A DNA stretch of 64,000 nucleotides from an uncultured Alcanivorax sp. (GCF_947258575.1 NZ_CAMYIV010000007.1:1-64000), one strand, 5' to 3'. Shown: positions 28,233 through 40,279, counted from the first letter of the stretch. Notes: generated from the letters alone by a model not told the origin. Numbers and translations: made by a program.

Positions 28233-28749
28233 GCTTTTTCGCTCCCAGGAGCATATCCAGCAGTATCAGGCCGGCGCCGATGGTAATGGCGGTATCGGCG
28301 ATATTGAAGGCCGGGAAGTGACTGTTACCCCAGTAGAAATCCAGAAAATCCACCACATGCCCCAGCACCAGCCGGTCGTAGAAATTACCCAGGGCCCCGC
28401 CCAGAATAAGCGCCAGCGCTACGCCCTGCAGTTTCTCGGCAGCAGTGAGGCGGGTCAGCCAGACCAGGATCAGTACCGAGGCACCCAACGCAATGGCCGT
28501 AAAGAACCAGCGCTGCCAGCCCCCCGCATCCGCCAGAAAGCTGAATGCCGCACCGGGGTTATAGGCCAGAGTCAGATTAAAGAACGGCATCACTTCCAGC
28601 CGCTCGTAGAGATCAAACCGGGCGACCACCATATGCTTGGTGATCTGGTCCAGGGCAATCACCACACCGGTGAGCCACAACCAGATCAGCTGCCCCGGCA
28701 GCAGCCGCTTGCTGCTTTCAGAAGATGAGGTATCTGCCGCCTTAGGCAT
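28225..28749 (-). CDS. lspA: Lipoprotein signal peptidase II
   Basis: LspA is the inner-membrane aspartyl protease that cleaves prolipoprotein signal peptides. Four membrane helices are visible, and the catalytic aspartates lie in [16 protein letters not shown] and FNIADTAI. Length of 174 aa fits. The ATG at 28749 overlaps the end of ileS (ATGCCTAA); an upstream in-frame start at 28773 would add eight residues within ileS. Coupling to ileS is expected. Confidence 0.95.
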   Translation of the reverse strand: MPKAADTSSSESSKRLLPGQLIWLWLTGVVIALDQITKHMVVARFDLYERLEVMPFFNLTLAYNPGAAFSFLADAGGWQRWFFTAIALGASVLILVWLTRLTAAEKLQGVALALILGGALGNFYDRLVLGHVVDFLDFYWGNSHFPAFNIADTAITIGAGLILLDMLLGAKKHD

Positions 28750-31552
28750 AACGTCGCACCTCACCCTCGCCATCCACGTTCGTCACGCAACGGCCACACA
28801 ACTCCGGATGCTCCGCATGGGAGCCCACATCCGGCTGGTGGTGCCAGCAACGCGCGCACTTGCCATACTCACTGGCCAGCACCTGCACCTTCAAGCCGCT
28901 CACCGCCGTGTCTTCCAGCTCGGCAGGCGCCTCGCCCAGAGACTTGAGGGTGGCCGCAGAGGTGATGGTGACAAAGCGCAGCTCATCACCGAGACGATTC
29001 AGCAGGGTCCGCTGCCCATCATCCACATAGAGCACCACCTCGGCACCGAGCCCGCCCTTGATCAGCTTGTCGCGGCGGGCATTCTCGATGGCCTTGTTCA
29101 CCGCCTGCTTCACGTCCTGCACCTGCTGCCAGAAGGCGCGATCCATATCCGCATCGGTAAGGGCGAAAAGCCCCGTATACCACTCCGCCAGGAACACGGA
29201 ATCGAGACGCTCGCCGGGCAGGTTTTCGTAGATTTCCTCGGCGGTGAAACTGAGCACCGGCGCCATCCAGCGCACCAGCGCCTGGGCGATATGATAAAGG
29301 GCCGTCTGGCAGGAGCGACGCGCCACGGAATCCGCCTGGGTGGTGTACTGGCGATCCTTGATGATATCCAGGTAGAAGCCACCCAGATCCAGGGCGCAGA
29401 AATTGTGCAGCTTCTGGTAGACCTGATGGAAATGGTAGCCGTCGTACAACCCCTGAATCTCTTCCTGCAGTTGCAGGGCGCGATCGACGATATAGCGATC
29501 CAGCGCCAGCATCTGCTCCGGCTCAAGCGCATCGGCAGCCGGGTCGAAACCGCTCAGGTTGGAGAGCAGGAAACGGCTGGTGTTACGGATACGGCGATAG
29601 CTGTCGCCCATCTGCTTGAGGATGTCCTTGGACACGGACATCTCACCACGATAATCGGTGGCCGCCACCCACAGGCGCAGGATATCGGCGCCCAGATCAT
29701 TCCACACTTCCTGGGGCGCGATCACATTGCCGACGGATTTGGACATCTTGCGGCCCTGCTCGTCCACGGTGAAGCCATGGGTCAGCACGGTTTTGTAAGG
29801 TGCCGCATCGCGAACCGCCAGGCTGGTCAGCAAGGACGACTGGAACCAGCCACGGTGCTGGTCGGAGCCTTCCAGATACAGGTCCGCCGGTGTTTCCAGC
29901 TGTGGGCGCTGATCCAGCACGCAGTAATGGGTGACGCCGGAATCAAACCACACATCCAGGGTATCGGTGACCTTGCTGTACTGGTCCGCCTGCTCGCCGA
30001 GCAGCTCGGCGGGCGCCAGATCGAACCAGGCATCAATGCCTTCCTGTTCCACCCGCTGAGCCACCTGTTCGATCAGTGCCGGGGTATCCGGGTGCAGTTC
30101 ACCGGTTTCCTTGTTCACGAACAGCGCAATGGGCACGCCCCAGGTGCGCTGGCGGGAGATACACCAATCCGGGCGATCGGTGAGCATGCCTTCGATGCGC
30201 GCCTTGCCCCACTCCGGCAGCCACTGCACCTTGTCGATTTCCTGACGGGCGCGAGGCAATAGCCCGGCCTTGTCCATGGAAACGAACCACTGGGCGGTGG
30301 CGCGGAAGATCAGTGGCGTCTTGTGGCGCCAGCAATGCGGGTAGCTGTGCTCGATTTTTGCCAGCTTCACCAGGGCACCGCTTGCCTGCAATGCCTCGAT
30401 CACCGGCTCGTTGGCCTTGCTCACATGCACGCCACCGACCACCGGCAGGTCGTCACGGAACAGGCCGCTGTCCAGCACCGGGCTGATCGGGTCCAGATCG
30501 TATTGCTGGCCCACCACAAAGTCGTCCGCACCGTGGCCGGGCGCCGTGTGCACCAGGCCGGTACCGGCATCGGTGGTCACGTGCTCACCGAGAATCACCG
30601 GCACCTGGGCGCCCAGGAACGGATGCTGCAAAGCCAGCATTTCCAGCTTGTCGCCTTGCACGGTGGCAGAGCGGGACACGCTTTCCATGCCCCAGCGCTC
30701 CACCAGATCGTCCGCCAGCGCCTCGGCCACCAGCAGCTCACGATGCTGGCCATCCAGCTCGCCGCTGAGCAGCACATAGTCCAGCTGCGGATGCACCGCC
30801 ACCGCCCGGTTCGCGGGTATGGTCCAGGGCGTGGTGGTCCAGATCACCAGCGCCGGCGCGGTGGCCTCGATGCCAGAGCGGGCGGCAAAGTCCGCCACGT
30901 CCACCACGCTGAACGCCACATCGATGGCCGGGGAAGTCTTGTCGTAGTATTCCACTTCCGCTTCCGCCAGGGCGGAGGCGCAATCCAGGCACCAGTGCAC
31001 CGGCTTGAAGCCCTGCTGCAGGTGGCCGTTGTCAACGATCTTGCCCAGGGAACGGATGATGTTCGCCTCGAAGGCGTAATCCATGGTCAGGTAGGGATTG
31101 TCCCAGTCACCGAACACACCCAGGCGCATGAAGTCCGCCTTCTGGCCATTCACCTGCTTGCTCGCGTATTCGCGACACTTCTTGCGGAAGGTACCGGCAT
31201 CCACCTTGTGGCCGGCCTTGCCGACCTTCTTTTCCACCATCAGCTCGATGGGCAGACCATGACAATCCCAGCCCGGCACATAGGGGGCGTCAAAGCCGGC
31301 CAGGGTGCGGGACTTGACGATCATGTCCTTGAGGATCTTGTTCACCGCATGGCCGATATGAATGTCGCCGTTGGCGTACGGAGGGCCATCGTGAAGAATG
31401 AACTTGGGACGGCCGGCAAAGGCCTCACGGATCTTCTGGTAGAGCTGCTTTTGCTGCCACTCTTTCAGACGCGCCGGTTCGCGCTGGGACAAGCCGGCTT
31501 TCATGGGAAAGTCGGTTTGGGGAAGATTAAGCGTTGCCTTGTAGTCCGTCAT
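28742..31552 (-). CDS. ileS: Isoleucyl-tRNA synthetase
   Basis: A class I synthetase of 936 aa with HIGH signature in [15 protein letters not shown] (about 60-74), the editing CP1 insert (about 190-400) and KMSKS at about 600 ([11 protein letters not shown]). The C-terminal zinc finger is visible as CARCWHH and CGRC (about 898-925), as in the bacterial type sensitive to mupirocin. The start overlaps ribF's stop (ATGA), and lspA starts before its stop, so the genes are translationally coupled. Confidence 0.98.
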   Translation of the reverse strand: MTDYKATLNLPQTDFPMKAGLSQREPARLKEWQQKQLYQKIREAFAGRPKFILHDGPPYANGDIHIGHAVNKILKDMIVKSRTLAGFDAPYVPGWDCHGLPIELMVEKKVGKAGHKVDAGTFRKKCREYASKQVNGQKADFMRLGVFGDWDNPYLTMDYAFEANIIRSLGKIVDNGHLQQGFKPVHWCLDCASALAEAEVEYYDKTSPAIDVAFSVVDVADFAARSGIEATAPALVIWTTTPWTIPANRAVAVHPQLDYVLLSGELDGQHRELLVAEALADDLVERWGMESVSRSATVQGDKLEMLALQHPFLGAQVPVILGEHVTTDAGTGLVHTAPGHGADDFVVGQQYDLDPISPVLDSGLFRDDLPVVGGVHVSKANEPVIEALQASGALVKLAKIEHSYPHCWRHKTPLIFRATAQWFVSMDKAGLLPRARQEIDKVQWLPEWGKARIEGMLTDRPDWCISRQRTWGVPIALFVNKETGELHPDTPALIEQVAQRVEQEGIDAWFDLAPAELLGEQADQYSKVTDTLDVWFDSGVTHYCVLDQRPQLETPADLYLEGSDQHRGWFQSSLLTSLAVRDAAPYKTVLTHGFTVDEQGRKMSKSVGNVIAPQEVWNDLGADILRLWVAATDYRGEMSVSKDILKQMGDSYRRIRNTSRFLLSNLSGFDPAADALEPEQMLALDRYIVDRALQLQEEIQGLYDGYHFHQVYQKLHNFCALDLGGFYLDIIKDRQYTTQADSVARRSCQTALYHIAQALVRWMAPVLSFTAEEIYENLPGERLDSVFLAEWYTGLFALTDADMDRAFWQQVQDVKQAVNKAIENARRDKLIKGGLGAEVVLYVDDGQRTLLNRLGDELRFVTITSAATLKSLGEAPAELEDTAVSGLKVQVLASEYGKCARCWHHQPDVGSHAEHPELCGRCVTNVDGEGEVRRYA

Positions 31553-32517
31553 AGTCCCGTCTTAGATAATCCCGTCTTTTCAAAGTAGTCCCGGACCGCT
31601 TGCACGTCCTGCCAGATGGCAGTCTTGAGCTGATCCAGATCCGCGAATTTCTCTTCCGCCCGAACGTAATGGCGAAAGGCAACCGTCAAATGCTTGCCGT
31701 ACAGACTGTCCTTGCCAACACCCGCGTCGCTGTAGTCGAGCAGATGCACTTCCAGGCGATTTTCCGTGCCGTTCACCGTGGGCCGATCGCCCATGTTGGC
31801 GGCGCCGACCTGACTCGTTAGCCCGGCGCCACTGACCGTCACCGCAAATACCCCCGCCAGCGGCGAGTGCAGACGCTTGAGCGCCAGATTCACCGTGGGC
31901 AGATCCAGGGTGCGACCGATCTTGTCGCCATGACGCACCCGACCACTGATGGCAAAGGGGCGACCCAGTAAGGTTTCCGCCAGGGCAAAATCACCGGCAC
32001 TGAGCGCCGCGCGAACCCGGGTGCTGGACACCCGCTCGCCGTGGATTTCGCAGGTGGCGGTGTCGGTCACAGCGAAACCGAACTGCTCGCCGGCCTGCTG
32101 CAGGTAGGCGAAATCCCCGTCGCGGCCACAGCCGAAACGGAAATCATCCCCCACCACCAGGTATTCCACTCCCAGTCCGTCCACCAGCAGGGATTTCACA
32201 AAGGCCTCGGCGGTCAGGGAGCGAAACCGCTCGTTGAACCGCACACACAGCACCTGATCCACCCCCGCGTCACGCAGGGCAATCAGCTTGTCGCGCAGGG
32301 ACATGAGCCGGGCCGGCGCCTGCTGCGGCGCAAAAAATTCCTGAGGTTGCGGCTCGAACAGCATCACCGTGGCCTTCAGGCCACGGCGGCGGGCTTCTGA
32401 GATCACCTGATCCAGAATCCGCTGATGCCCCTGATGCACCCCATCGAAATTGCCAATGGTGGCCACGCAGCCGCGATGCCTGTCGCGCAGATTGTGAATG
32501 CCGCGAATCAGTCGCAT
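31549..32517 (-). CDS. ribF: Bifunctional riboflavin kinase/FMN adenylyltransferase
   Basis: RibF phosphorylates riboflavin to FMN and adenylates FMN to FAD. The N-terminal nucleotidyltransferase domain has [11 protein letters not shown] (about 21-31) and SSTRVR (about 158), and the C-terminal kinase domain has [11 protein letters not shown]. The 322-aa length is slightly long. The last 15 bases before the stop are a near copy of the 15 bases preceding them (protein ends KTGLSKTGL), a small tandem duplication reaching into the ileS overlap. It is the first gene of this dense cluster. Confidence 0.95.
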   Translation of the reverse strand: MRLIRGIHNLRDRHRGCVATIGNFDGVHQGHQRILDQVISEARRRGLKATVMLFEPQPQEFFAPQQAPARLMSLRDKLIALRDAGVDQVLCVRFNERFRSLTAEAFVKSLLVDGLGVEYLVVGDDFRFGCGRDGDFAYLQQAGEQFGFAVTDTATCEIHGERVSSTRVRAALSAGDFALAETLLGRPFAISGRVRHGDKIGRTLDLPTVNLALKRLHSPLAGVFAVTVSGAGLTSQVGAANMGDRPTVNGTENRLEVHLLDYSDAGVGKDSLYGKHLTVAFRHYVRAEEKFADLDQLKTAIWQDVQAVRDYFEKTGLSKTGL

Positions 32518-32670
32518 CTCATCCTCGTCTCAAAAGACGCCCGATTATACAGGCTCGCCCATGGTTTTGTATGCGCCCGTGACAGCGACCGGCGGGAAAA
32601 ACGGTTAACCGGCAAAGACATGGCACTCACAGGGAGTAAAGACAGCGCCCTTTGCACCTCTTGCCGGAAA

Positions 32671-34236
32671 TCAGCGGCGCAAATGACGTGGGCGCAGCCC
32701 CAGGAGCAGCAGGCTAATCCCGTAAATCGCCAGCCCTGAAGCCACGATCAAGCTGAGCCAGCCGACCCGGTTCCACACCCCGGCCTCGGTCCAGGCCTGG
32801 GTCTGCAACGACAGCCAGTACGTGACCGCCGCCATGGCCGTACCGGCAAAGATTATCCGAGCCCAGAGCAACAGCCAGCCCTTGAGCGGCTGATACACTC
32901 CGGCCCGGCGCAGCCCCAGGTATAACAACCCGGCGTTGAGCCAGGCCGATAGCGCCATGGCCGTGGCCAGCCCCACATGGCGCCACTCCCACACCAGCAT
33001 GGCGCCAAACGCCATATTCGCCAGCATGGCGATCACGCCGATCTTCACCGGGGTGCGGGTATCCTGACGAGCATAAAAGCCCGGCGCCAGCACCTTGATC
33101 AGCATGGCCGCCAACAGGCCGGTACTATACGCACGCAGAGACTCCGCGGTTTTCGCCACATCAAAGGCGGTGAATTCGCCGTACTGGAACAGCGTGGACA
33201 ACAACGGCTCAGCCAGTACCGCCAACGCCAATGCCGCCGGCAGACCAATCAACAGCACCATGCGAATCGCCCAGTCCAGGGTGCGGGAAAACGCCTCACC
33301 AGAAGCATCCACATGTTTGCTGGACAGGCTGGGCAGGATCACCGTGCCGATGGCCACCGCGAAAATGCCCAGCGGCAGCTCGATCAGCCGGTCGGTATAG
33401 TAGAGCCAGGTCACCGACCCGGTTTCCAGCAGCGATGCCAGCACTGTATTGACCAGGGAGTTGAGCTGATAGACCGACGCCCCGAACAGGGCCGGGATCA
33501 TCAATGTCATGATCTTGCGCACCCCCGGGTCCGACCAGCCCATACGCGGCACCGGCATCAGGTTCAACCGCGCCAGAAACGGTAGCTGGAACAACAACTG
33601 CGCCACCCCGGCGATCAACACCCCCCAGGCCAGCGCCACCGCCATCCGATCTTCGGCAAACTGCGGCGCCAGGAACAGGGCGCAACCGATCAGGCTCAAG
33701 TTCAACAACACCGGCGTAAAGGCCGGCACTGCAAAGCGGTTCCAGGAATTGAGAATGCCGCCGGCAAAGGCGGTCAGGGAAATAAAGAATAGATAAGGAA
33801 AGGTCAGCCGCAGCATTTCCACGGTCAGCGCCCGTTTCACCGGGTCATCGCCAAAACCCGGAGCGAACAGCCAGACCACCCCTGCCGCCGCCAGCATCCC
33901 CACCAGCGTGATCAACGCCACCACGGTTCCCAGGGTCCCGGCTACCCGGTCCACCAACAGCTTGGTGGCCGCCATGCTGCCTCTGCTGCGATACTCGCTG
34001 AGCACCGGCACAAACGCCTGGTTAAAGGCCCCTTCGGCAAAAAGACGACGGAAGAAATTAGGGATTTTCAGGGCAACGAAGAAGGCATCGGCCCCGGCGG
34101 AAGCCCCCAGCATACGGGCGATCACCACATCCCGAACCAGCCCGAGCACCCGCGACAGCATGGTCATGGTCGCCACCAGGGCGGTGGAGGCCATTAAACC
34201 GGCTTTTTTCGGGGTCTTTTCTGTGGGTTCGGTCAT
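32671..34236 (-). CDS. murJ: Lipid II flippase MurJ
   Basis: MurJ is the essential inner-membrane flippase for peptidoglycan lipid II, a MOP-superfamily exporter. The 521-aa product has 13-14 hydrophobic segments and the conserved early motif LSRVLGLVRDVVIA with the charged LKIPNFFRRLFAEGAFNQAFVPV region. ATG 34236 has GGAGG six bases upstream; a longer frame to 34341 would add 35 residues of poor likeness. It is divergent from rpsT. Transcription may continue toward ribF, 153 bp away. Confidence 0.95.
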   Translation of the reverse strand: MTEPTEKTPKKAGLMASTALVATMTMLSRVLGLVRDVVIARMLGASAGADAFFVALKIPNFFRRLFAEGAFNQAFVPVLSEYRSRGSMAATKLLVDRVAGTLGTVVALITLVGMLAAAGVVWLFAPGFGDDPVKRALTVEMLRLTFPYLFFISLTAFAGGILNSWNRFAVPAFTPVLLNLSLIGCALFLAPQFAEDRMAVALAWGVLIAGVAQLLFQLPFLARLNLMPVPRMGWSDPGVRKIMTLMIPALFGASVYQLNSLVNTVLASLLETGSVTWLYYTDRLIELPLGIFAVAIGTVILPSLSSKHVDASGEAFSRTLDWAIRMVLLIGLPAALALAVLAEPLLSTLFQYGEFTAFDVAKTAESLRAYSTGLLAAMLIKVLAPGFYARQDTRTPVKIGVIAMLANMAFGAMLVWEWRHVGLATAMALSAWLNAGLLYLGLRRAGVYQPLKGWLLLWARIIFAGTAMAAVTYWLSLQTQAWTEAGVWNRVGWLSLIVASGLAIYGISLLLLGLRPRHLRR

Positions 34237-34461
34237 GATGCCTCCAGCAAACCGGGCAAGAGTAAACAAAGGCTGCCCAAACCGCCAGAATGATGATTTC
34301 CGCCCCCACATACCATTGACATCGGGCCGCCGGATCGGCATAGTTGCGCGTCTTTAGACCATGACCCGCGTGTTTTTTGATCACAACAGGTAGGGTCGGC
34401 CTCAGCGGCCAGTGTCACAACCCGAATTTGACCTTCGAATTTAAAGTATAGGAGCAGGACC

Positions 34462-34728
34462 TTGGCTAACTCACCGCAAGCACGCAAGCGTGCGCGTCAG
34501 GCGGAAAACCGCCGTCAGCACAACGCAGCGATGCGCTCCATGGTGCGCACATACCTGAAAAAGGTGAACGCGGCTATTGCGTCCGGCGACCAAGGCAGCG
34601 CTCAGGAAGCTTATACCCAGGCGGTGTCTGTGCTGGATAAAGCCACCCGCAAGGGTAAGTTTCACCCGAACAAGGCCGCTCGCCACAAGAGCCGCCTGAA
34701 CGCCAAGATCAAGGCGATGGCTGCCTGA
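34462..34728 (+). CDS. rpsT: 30S ribosomal protein S20
   Basis: S20 is a primary 16S rRNA binding protein. The 88-aa basic helical sequence (ANSPQARKRARQAENRR, ending in KIKAMAA) is complete. The start codon is TTG at 34462, with GGAG in front of it and no suitable ATG. E. coli rpsT also begins with UUG, and there the weak start takes part in autoregulation by S20, so the same control is plausible. A strong terminator follows 19 nt after the stop. Confidence 0.97.
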   Translation: MANSPQARKRARQAENRRQHNAAMRSMVRTYLKKVNAAIASGDQGSAQEAYTQAVSVLDKATRKGKFHPNKAARHKSRLNAKIKAMAA

Positions 34729-34746
34729 GTCTGACGCGCTCGCGTT

Positions 34747-34775
34747 AAAAAAACCGGCCATTGGCCGGTTTTTTT
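34747..34775. terminator. Bidirectional terminator after rpsT
   Basis: The stem ACCGGCC-ATT-GGCCGGT with A7 upstream and T7 downstream is a textbook intrinsic terminator for rpsT, and in reverse for proB, whose stop codon lies about 100 bp to the right. Confidence 0.92.
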
Positions 34776-34876
34776 ATGCCCAAAAATCAGTGGCGAGCTG
34801 CAAGGAGCCAGTTTCAACAATCCATACCGGTTTTGGTTTTGCCTGCCGCTCCTCGTTGCCTCTCACTTCCACCACG

Positions 34877-35989
34877 TCAGCCGGCGTCAAACACCACCAT
34901 ATTATCCCGGTGGATCAGCTCCTCTTCATTCATGAAGCCCAGCACATCGGCAATCTCTGCGCTTTTCTTGCCACAAATTCGACGGGCGTCGGCAGCATCA
35001 TAATTGGCCAGACCACAGCCGATACGCTCGCCCTGCTCGCTTTCACAGGCCACCATTTCTCCTCGGGAGAACTGGCCGAACACATCCACCACACCCACCG
35101 GCAGCAGGCTGGAGCCGCCATCCCGGATACGGCGCACCGCCCCGGCATCCAGCACCACACGACCACGCATCTGCAGATGCCCGGCCAGCCACTGCTTGCG
35201 GGCATTCATGGGCGAGGTATCCGGCAGCAAGGTGGTGCCGGGCCCTTGCCCCTGGGCCAGCTCTGCCAATACCTGCGGGCTGCGGCCGGAGGCAATGGTT
35301 GTCGACGCCCCGGAGCGGGCAGCCAGCTTGGCGGCACGCACCTTGGTGGCCATGCCGCCACGCCCCAATAATCCGCCACCGCCAGCGACGCGGGCAATAT
35401 CCGGGTCCGACGCCCGCGCTTCGCGGATCAATTTGGCACCGGGGTTGCTGCGAGGGTCGGCATCGAAGAGGCCATCCTGATCGGTAAGGATCACCAGCCG
35501 GTCCGCCTCGATCAGATTCGCCACCAGCGCCGCCAGGGTATCGTTGTCGCCAAAGCGAATTTCATCGGTGACCACGGTGTCGTTCTCGTTCACCACCGGC
35601 ACCACCGAAAAACCCAACAGGGTCAGCAACGTGGAGCGGGCATTGAGATAGCGCTTGCGATCAGACAAGTCATCATGGGTGAGCAGCACCTGGGCGGTGT
35701 GCAGATTGTGCTTCTGAAAGCGCGACTCCCAGGCCTGCACCAGCCCCATCTGGCCCACCGCAGCCGCGGCCTGCAACTCGTGCACGGAATCCGGACGGGA
35801 GGCCCAGCCCAGCCGGGTCATCCCTTCTGCAACGGCACCGGAGGATACAATCACCACTTCGATGCCCTGCTCACGCAGCGCCACCATGCGGTCCACCCAG
35901 GACTGCATCAACGCACAATCCAGCCCCTTGCCGTCATTGGTCAGCAGGGCACTGCCTATCTTGATTACCCAACGCTGGCGATCCGCCAC
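34877..35989 (-). CDS. proB: Glutamate 5-kinase
   Basis: ProB phosphorylates glutamate in the first step of proline synthesis and is feedback-inhibited by proline. The amino acid kinase domain (about 1-260) has the [10 protein letters not shown] start, SSGAVAEG and the [25 protein letters not shown] segment that binds glutamate. A C-terminal PUA domain (about 280-368) is present, as in E. coli. The start is GTG 35989 with GGAG six bases upstream. It follows obgE by 23 bp, as in pseudomonads. proA is not adjacent. Confidence 0.95.
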   Translation of the reverse strand: MADRQRWVIKIGSALLTNDGKGLDCALMQSWVDRMVALREQGIEVVIVSSGAVAEGMTRLGWASRPDSVHELQAAAAVGQMGLVQAWESRFQKHNLHTAQVLLTHDDLSDRKRYLNARSTLLTLLGFSVVPVVNENDTVVTDEIRFGDNDTLAALVANLIEADRLVILTDQDGLFDADPRSNPGAKLIREARASDPDIARVAGGGGLLGRGGMATKVRAAKLAARSGASTTIASGRSPQVLAELAQGQGPGTTLLPDTSPMNARKQWLAGHLQMRGRVVLDAGAVRRIRDGGSSLLPVGVVDVFGQFSRGEMVACESEQGERIGCGLANYDAADARRICGKKSAEIADVLGFMNEEELIHRDNMVVFDAG

Positions 35990-36012
35990 ACCCGCTCCTT
36001 AATCACACCTGA

Positions 36013-37631
<1,619 letters not shown>

Positions 37632-37661
37632 GTCTCAATCCTCTCTTCAAATGTCTAAGGA

Positions 37662-37973
37662 TCAGCCCTGGATCCCGGTGATTTTCACCGCCGTGTACCA
37701 CTGGCGATGACCTTGAGTCTTGCGGGAGTGCTTGCGGCGACGGAACTTCACAATCTTGATCTTCTTGTGACGGCCCTGCTCCAGCACTTCAGCGGTTACC
37801 TTGGCGCCATCCAGCATCGGCTGGCCGACTTTCACGTCATCGCCGTTGGCAACCAGCAGCACCTGGTCGAAATCCACGGATTCGCCGGTGGCCACTTCAA
37901 TTTTCTCGATGCGCACAACATCGCCTTCTTCAACGCGATACTGCTTGCCACCGGTTTTAATTACTGCGTACAT
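37662..37973 (-). CDS. rplU: 50S ribosomal protein L21
   Basis: L21 is a 23S rRNA-binding protein of 103 aa. The start [18 protein letters not shown] and the C-terminal [16 protein letters not shown] are characteristic. ATG 37973 has GGAG at good spacing; an upstream in-frame start would add eight residues. It is divergent from ispB, as in E. coli. Confidence 0.97.
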   Translation of the reverse strand: MYAVIKTGGKQYRVEEGDVVRIEKIEVATGESVDFDQVLLVANGDDVKVGQPMLDGAKVTAEVLEQGRHKKIKIVKFRRRKHSRKTQGHRQWYTAVKITGIQG

Positions 37974-38067
37974 GCATGTGCTCCAGCACGACTCCACTCA
38001 GGCGGACGACTCCAGTTCAGAAGCATCGTCACTTGCAGGCCAGGCAGAGGATGAAATTGGGTCGCGA

Positions 38068-38096
38068 AGTGTACGTGAAACACCGCCCCTGAACAA
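38068..38096 (-). promoter_or_regulatory. Candidate sigma-70 promoter of rplU-rpmA
   Basis: On the minus strand TTGTTC (38091-38096), a 17-bp spacer and TACACT (38068-38073) form a plausible promoter about 95 bp upstream of rplU. Confidence 0.4.
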
Positions 38097-38144
38097 GCCC
38101 TGATTCTGCCCGCTGCCGCGGCCTTCACAGGGAATGGGCTTTCC

Positions 38145-38172
38145 TTGACTAGCCGCCAGCCACTGCTAGCAT
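38145..38172 (+). promoter_or_regulatory. Candidate sigma-70 promoter of ispB
   Basis: TTGACT (38145-38150), a 16-bp spacer and TAGCAT (38167-38172) lie about 40 bp before the ispB start on the plus strand, in the gap shared with divergent rplU. Confidence 0.5.
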
Positions 38173-38212
38173 TGCCCGCTGTTGCGCCCACCTTCTGTCT
38201 GGACACAAGTGC

Positions 38213-39184
38213 ATGGATTTCAAGGCCATTTATGCTGTCGTCGAAGATGACTTCGCGGCGGTGAACCAGTTTATCAACCACCACCTGGATTCCAATGTCC
38301 CGCTGATCCGCGAGGTGGGGGATTATATCGTCCAGTCCGGTGGCAAACGCCTGCGTCCGCTGGTGTCCATCCTGTGTGCCCGCGCCTCGGGCTATCATGG
38401 CGAGCGCCATGTGGATGTGGCCGCCATTATCGAGTTCCTGCATACCGCGACCCTGCTCCACGACGACGTGGTGGACGAGTCCAACCTGCGTCGCGGACGC
38501 CCCACGGTCAACGCCGTATGGGGCAATGCCGCCAGTGTACTGGTGGGCGATTTCCTGATTTCACGCGCCCTGCAGCTAATGGTGGGCCTCAGGCACTCGC
38601 GGTTGCTGGATATTTTCTCCCAGAGCACCAATACCATCTCCGAGGGTGAGGTGCTGCAGCTGATCAATGTGCGCGACCCCAACACCAGCGAAGACAACTA
38701 CATGCGGGTGATCCACCACAAGACCGCCAAGATGTTTGAATCGGCGGCGGAAACCGGCGCCGTTCTGGGGGCCGACGAAAACACTGACTTCGTGGATGCC
38801 TTCGCCGCCTACGGCCGCCATCTGGGCATTGCCTTTCAGCTTATCGACGATGTGCTGGACTACCAGGGCGAAGCCAACGAGCTGGGCAAGAATGTGGGCG
38901 ACGACCTGGCCGAGGGCAAACCCACCCTGCCGCTGATCTACACCATCGCCAACGGCAGTGCGGAGCAGGCCAAACTGATCAAGGATGCCATTCGCAACGG
39001 CGGCCTGGACCATCTGCAGCATATTATTGAAACCGTTCAGGCCAGCGGTGGTCTGCAATATACGGTGGACAAGGCCGCCGAGCATACGCGCCTGGCCCTG
39101 GACGCCATCGCTGCGGTGCCGGCCTCCCCTTACAAGGAGACCCTGTTCACCCTGGCGGAAGAATCTCTCAAGCGGACCTATTGA
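38213..39184 (+). CDS. ispB: Octaprenyl diphosphate synthase
   Basis: IspB elongates FPP with IPP to make the ubiquinone side chain. Both aspartate-rich motifs are visible: DDVVDESNLRRGRP (about 82-95) and DDVLDYQGEANELGK (about 212). Length of 323 aa is standard. The chain length (C40 or C45) cannot be read reliably from sequence. The ribosome-binding site is weak. Directly after the stop codon, short heptad repeats and a hairpin (39189-39236) precede the next gene. Confidence 0.95.
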   Translation: MDFKAIYAVVEDDFAAVNQFINHHLDSNVPLIREVGDYIVQSGGKRLRPLVSILCARASGYHGERHVDVAAIIEFLHTATLLHDDVVDESNLRRGRPTVNAVWGNAASVLVGDFLISRALQLMVGLRHSRLLDIFSQSTNTISEGEVLQLINVRDPNTSEDNYMRVIHHKTAKMFESAAETGAVLGADENTDFVDAFAAYGRHLGIAFQLIDDVLDYQGEANELGKNVGDDLAEGKPTLPLIYTIANGSAEQAKLIKDAIRNGGLDHLQHIIETVQASGGLQYTVDKAAEHTRLALDAIAAVPASPYKETLFTLAEESLKRTY

Positions 39185-39188
39185 AAAC

Positions 39189-39236
39189 CGCAACAGGCAA
39201 CACGCTGCACGAAATATTGATGCGCCGCGTGTTGGC
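39189..39236. repeat. Short heptad repeats and hairpin after ispB
   Basis: GCAACAG, GCAACAC, GCTGCAC follow the ispB stop in a 7-bp period. The sequence CAACACGC (about 39198-39205) pairs with GCGTGTTG (about 39226-39233) across the intervening bases. The core heptad AACACGC recurs at 40927-40960. Support is weaker than for the arrays at 9496 and 12714. Confidence 0.45.
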
Positions 39237-39260
39237 TCAACCTGTCACCAAGGAGTCCCT

Positions 39261-39842
39261 ATGTTACGCGCTGTGCTAGTTCTTGCCCTGAGTGCCACCT
39301 TTGCCGGCTGCGCCCTCAGCCCGCAGATGATTGACGTCAAACCGGTTGCCGATGTGGAGGCCACCAATGTTGGCCAGAATCAGCCCGTGCAGGTTCTGGC
39401 GGTGGATTCCCGTGACCAGGAAGCCTTCGGCACCCGCGGCGGCGTGTATAAAAACACCGCCCTGGTGCGCCCCGCCAATGATGTAAAAAGCGCTATCGAA
39501 GATGCCATTCGCAAAGGGCTGCAAACCCAGGGCTTCAATGCCTTCAACCCCGGCGAAAATGCCACTCGCCTGGAGGTTCGCCTGGAACAGCTGGACTATG
39601 TGCCCGAAGAAGGCTCAGTGGTCAATGAAGTGACCCTGACTCTCACCCTGCTGGCCGAAGCCAGCCGCGGCGACGTGCTTCACACCGGCACCTACAAAAG
39701 CAGTGTGGTTCATGACCTGCCTCTGACCCCCTCGGCCAGTCGCAACCAACAGATGGTTAACGACATTCTCAGTGGCGCCATCAACCGCCTGCTCAAGGAT
39801 CCGGAAATGCTGGCATTTCTGGCGGGTAACGATCAGCCCTGA
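39261..39842 (+). CDS. YajG-family lipoprotein
   Basis: The 193-aa product has a signal peptide with lipobox TFAGC (Cys at about residue 14), predicting a lipid-anchored envelope protein. The mature domain resembles YajG lipoproteins: VRLEQLDYVPEEGS and regularly spaced beta segments, and a C-terminal helix (NQQMVNDILSGAINRLLKD). Function is unknown in the family; YajG is associated with peptidoglycan and muropeptide genes in E. coli by neighbourhood only. AGGAG lies ahead of ATG 39261, and a longer frame that overlaps ispB is not real. The stop overlaps the next start (TGATG). Confidence 0.8.
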   Translation: MLRAVLVLALSATFAGCALSPQMIDVKPVADVEATNVGQNQPVQVLAVDSRDQEAFGTRGGVYKNTALVRPANDVKSAIEDAIRKGLQTQGFNAFNPGENATRLEVRLEQLDYVPEEGSVVNEVTLTLTLLAEASRGDVLHTGTYKSSVVHDLPLTPSASRNQQMVNDILSGAINRLLKDPEMLAFLAGNDQP

Positions 39843-40126
39843 TGTCCGCTAACCGTGTTGCCATCCACTATTGCAGCCAGTGCAACTGGCTGCTGCGCAG
39901 CGCCTGGTACGCGCAGGAATTGCTGACCACCTTCAGCGACGAACTGGATGAAGTGGCCCTGCAACCGGGCACTGGCGGAACGTTTCGCATCGAAGCTAAT
40001 GGCCAGCCGATCTGGGAACGCAAGACAGATGGCGGTTTTCCGGACATTACCGAGTTGAAGCGACGGGTGCGGGATGTGGTCTGCCCGGAGCGGGAGCTGG
40101 GGCATATTGATCGCAAGGACGCCTGA
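39842..40126 (+). CDS. SelT/SelW/SelH (Rdx) family selenoprotein-like redox protein
   Basis: A 94-aa thioredoxin-like Rdx protein with the N-terminal CSQC motif (about residues 11-14, in IHYCSQCNWLLRSAWYAQEL), here with two cysteines rather than selenocysteine. The GTGGTFRIEANGQPIWERKTDGGFPDITELK segment matches the family. These proteins are thought to act in redox reactions; the substrate is unknown. Translation is coupled to the YajG-like gene by an overlapping TGATG. Confidence 0.88.
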   Translation: MSANRVAIHYCSQCNWLLRSAWYAQELLTTFSDELDEVALQPGTGGTFRIEANGQPIWERKTDGGFPDITELKRRVRDVVCPERELGHIDRKDA

Positions 40127-40142
40127 TACCCACTACTCCACT

Positions 40143-40279
40143 GAGCGTCGCGGACAACGCGATAACCAGCGCCGCAAAACACTTTCTACAACGCTGCTGT
40201 AGGAGCTCCTACAGCAGCTTCGAAACAGCTCAGGCCAACATGATCCTGGCTATCGCGCCGCCAGCGACGCTCCTACGGC
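40143..40279. repeat. REP/BIME-like palindromic element
   Basis: Two REP-like units face each other. On the plus strand 40143-40169 reads GAGCGTCGC...GCGAT, and on the minus strand 40279-40246 reads GTAGGAGCGTCGC...GCGAT, sharing the same core and the following A(A/G)CCAG. Between them lies a perfect 26-bp palindrome (40193-40218; GCTGCTGTAGGAG and its complement). The GTAGGAGC head resembles Pseudomonas REP sequences. No RAYT transposase gene is in the window, so the element would need one in trans. Confidence 0.75.

Noticed and set aside
28637-31588. Long plus-strand frames antisense to ileS
   Set aside because: Antisense shadows; ileS is complete and conserved on the minus strand.
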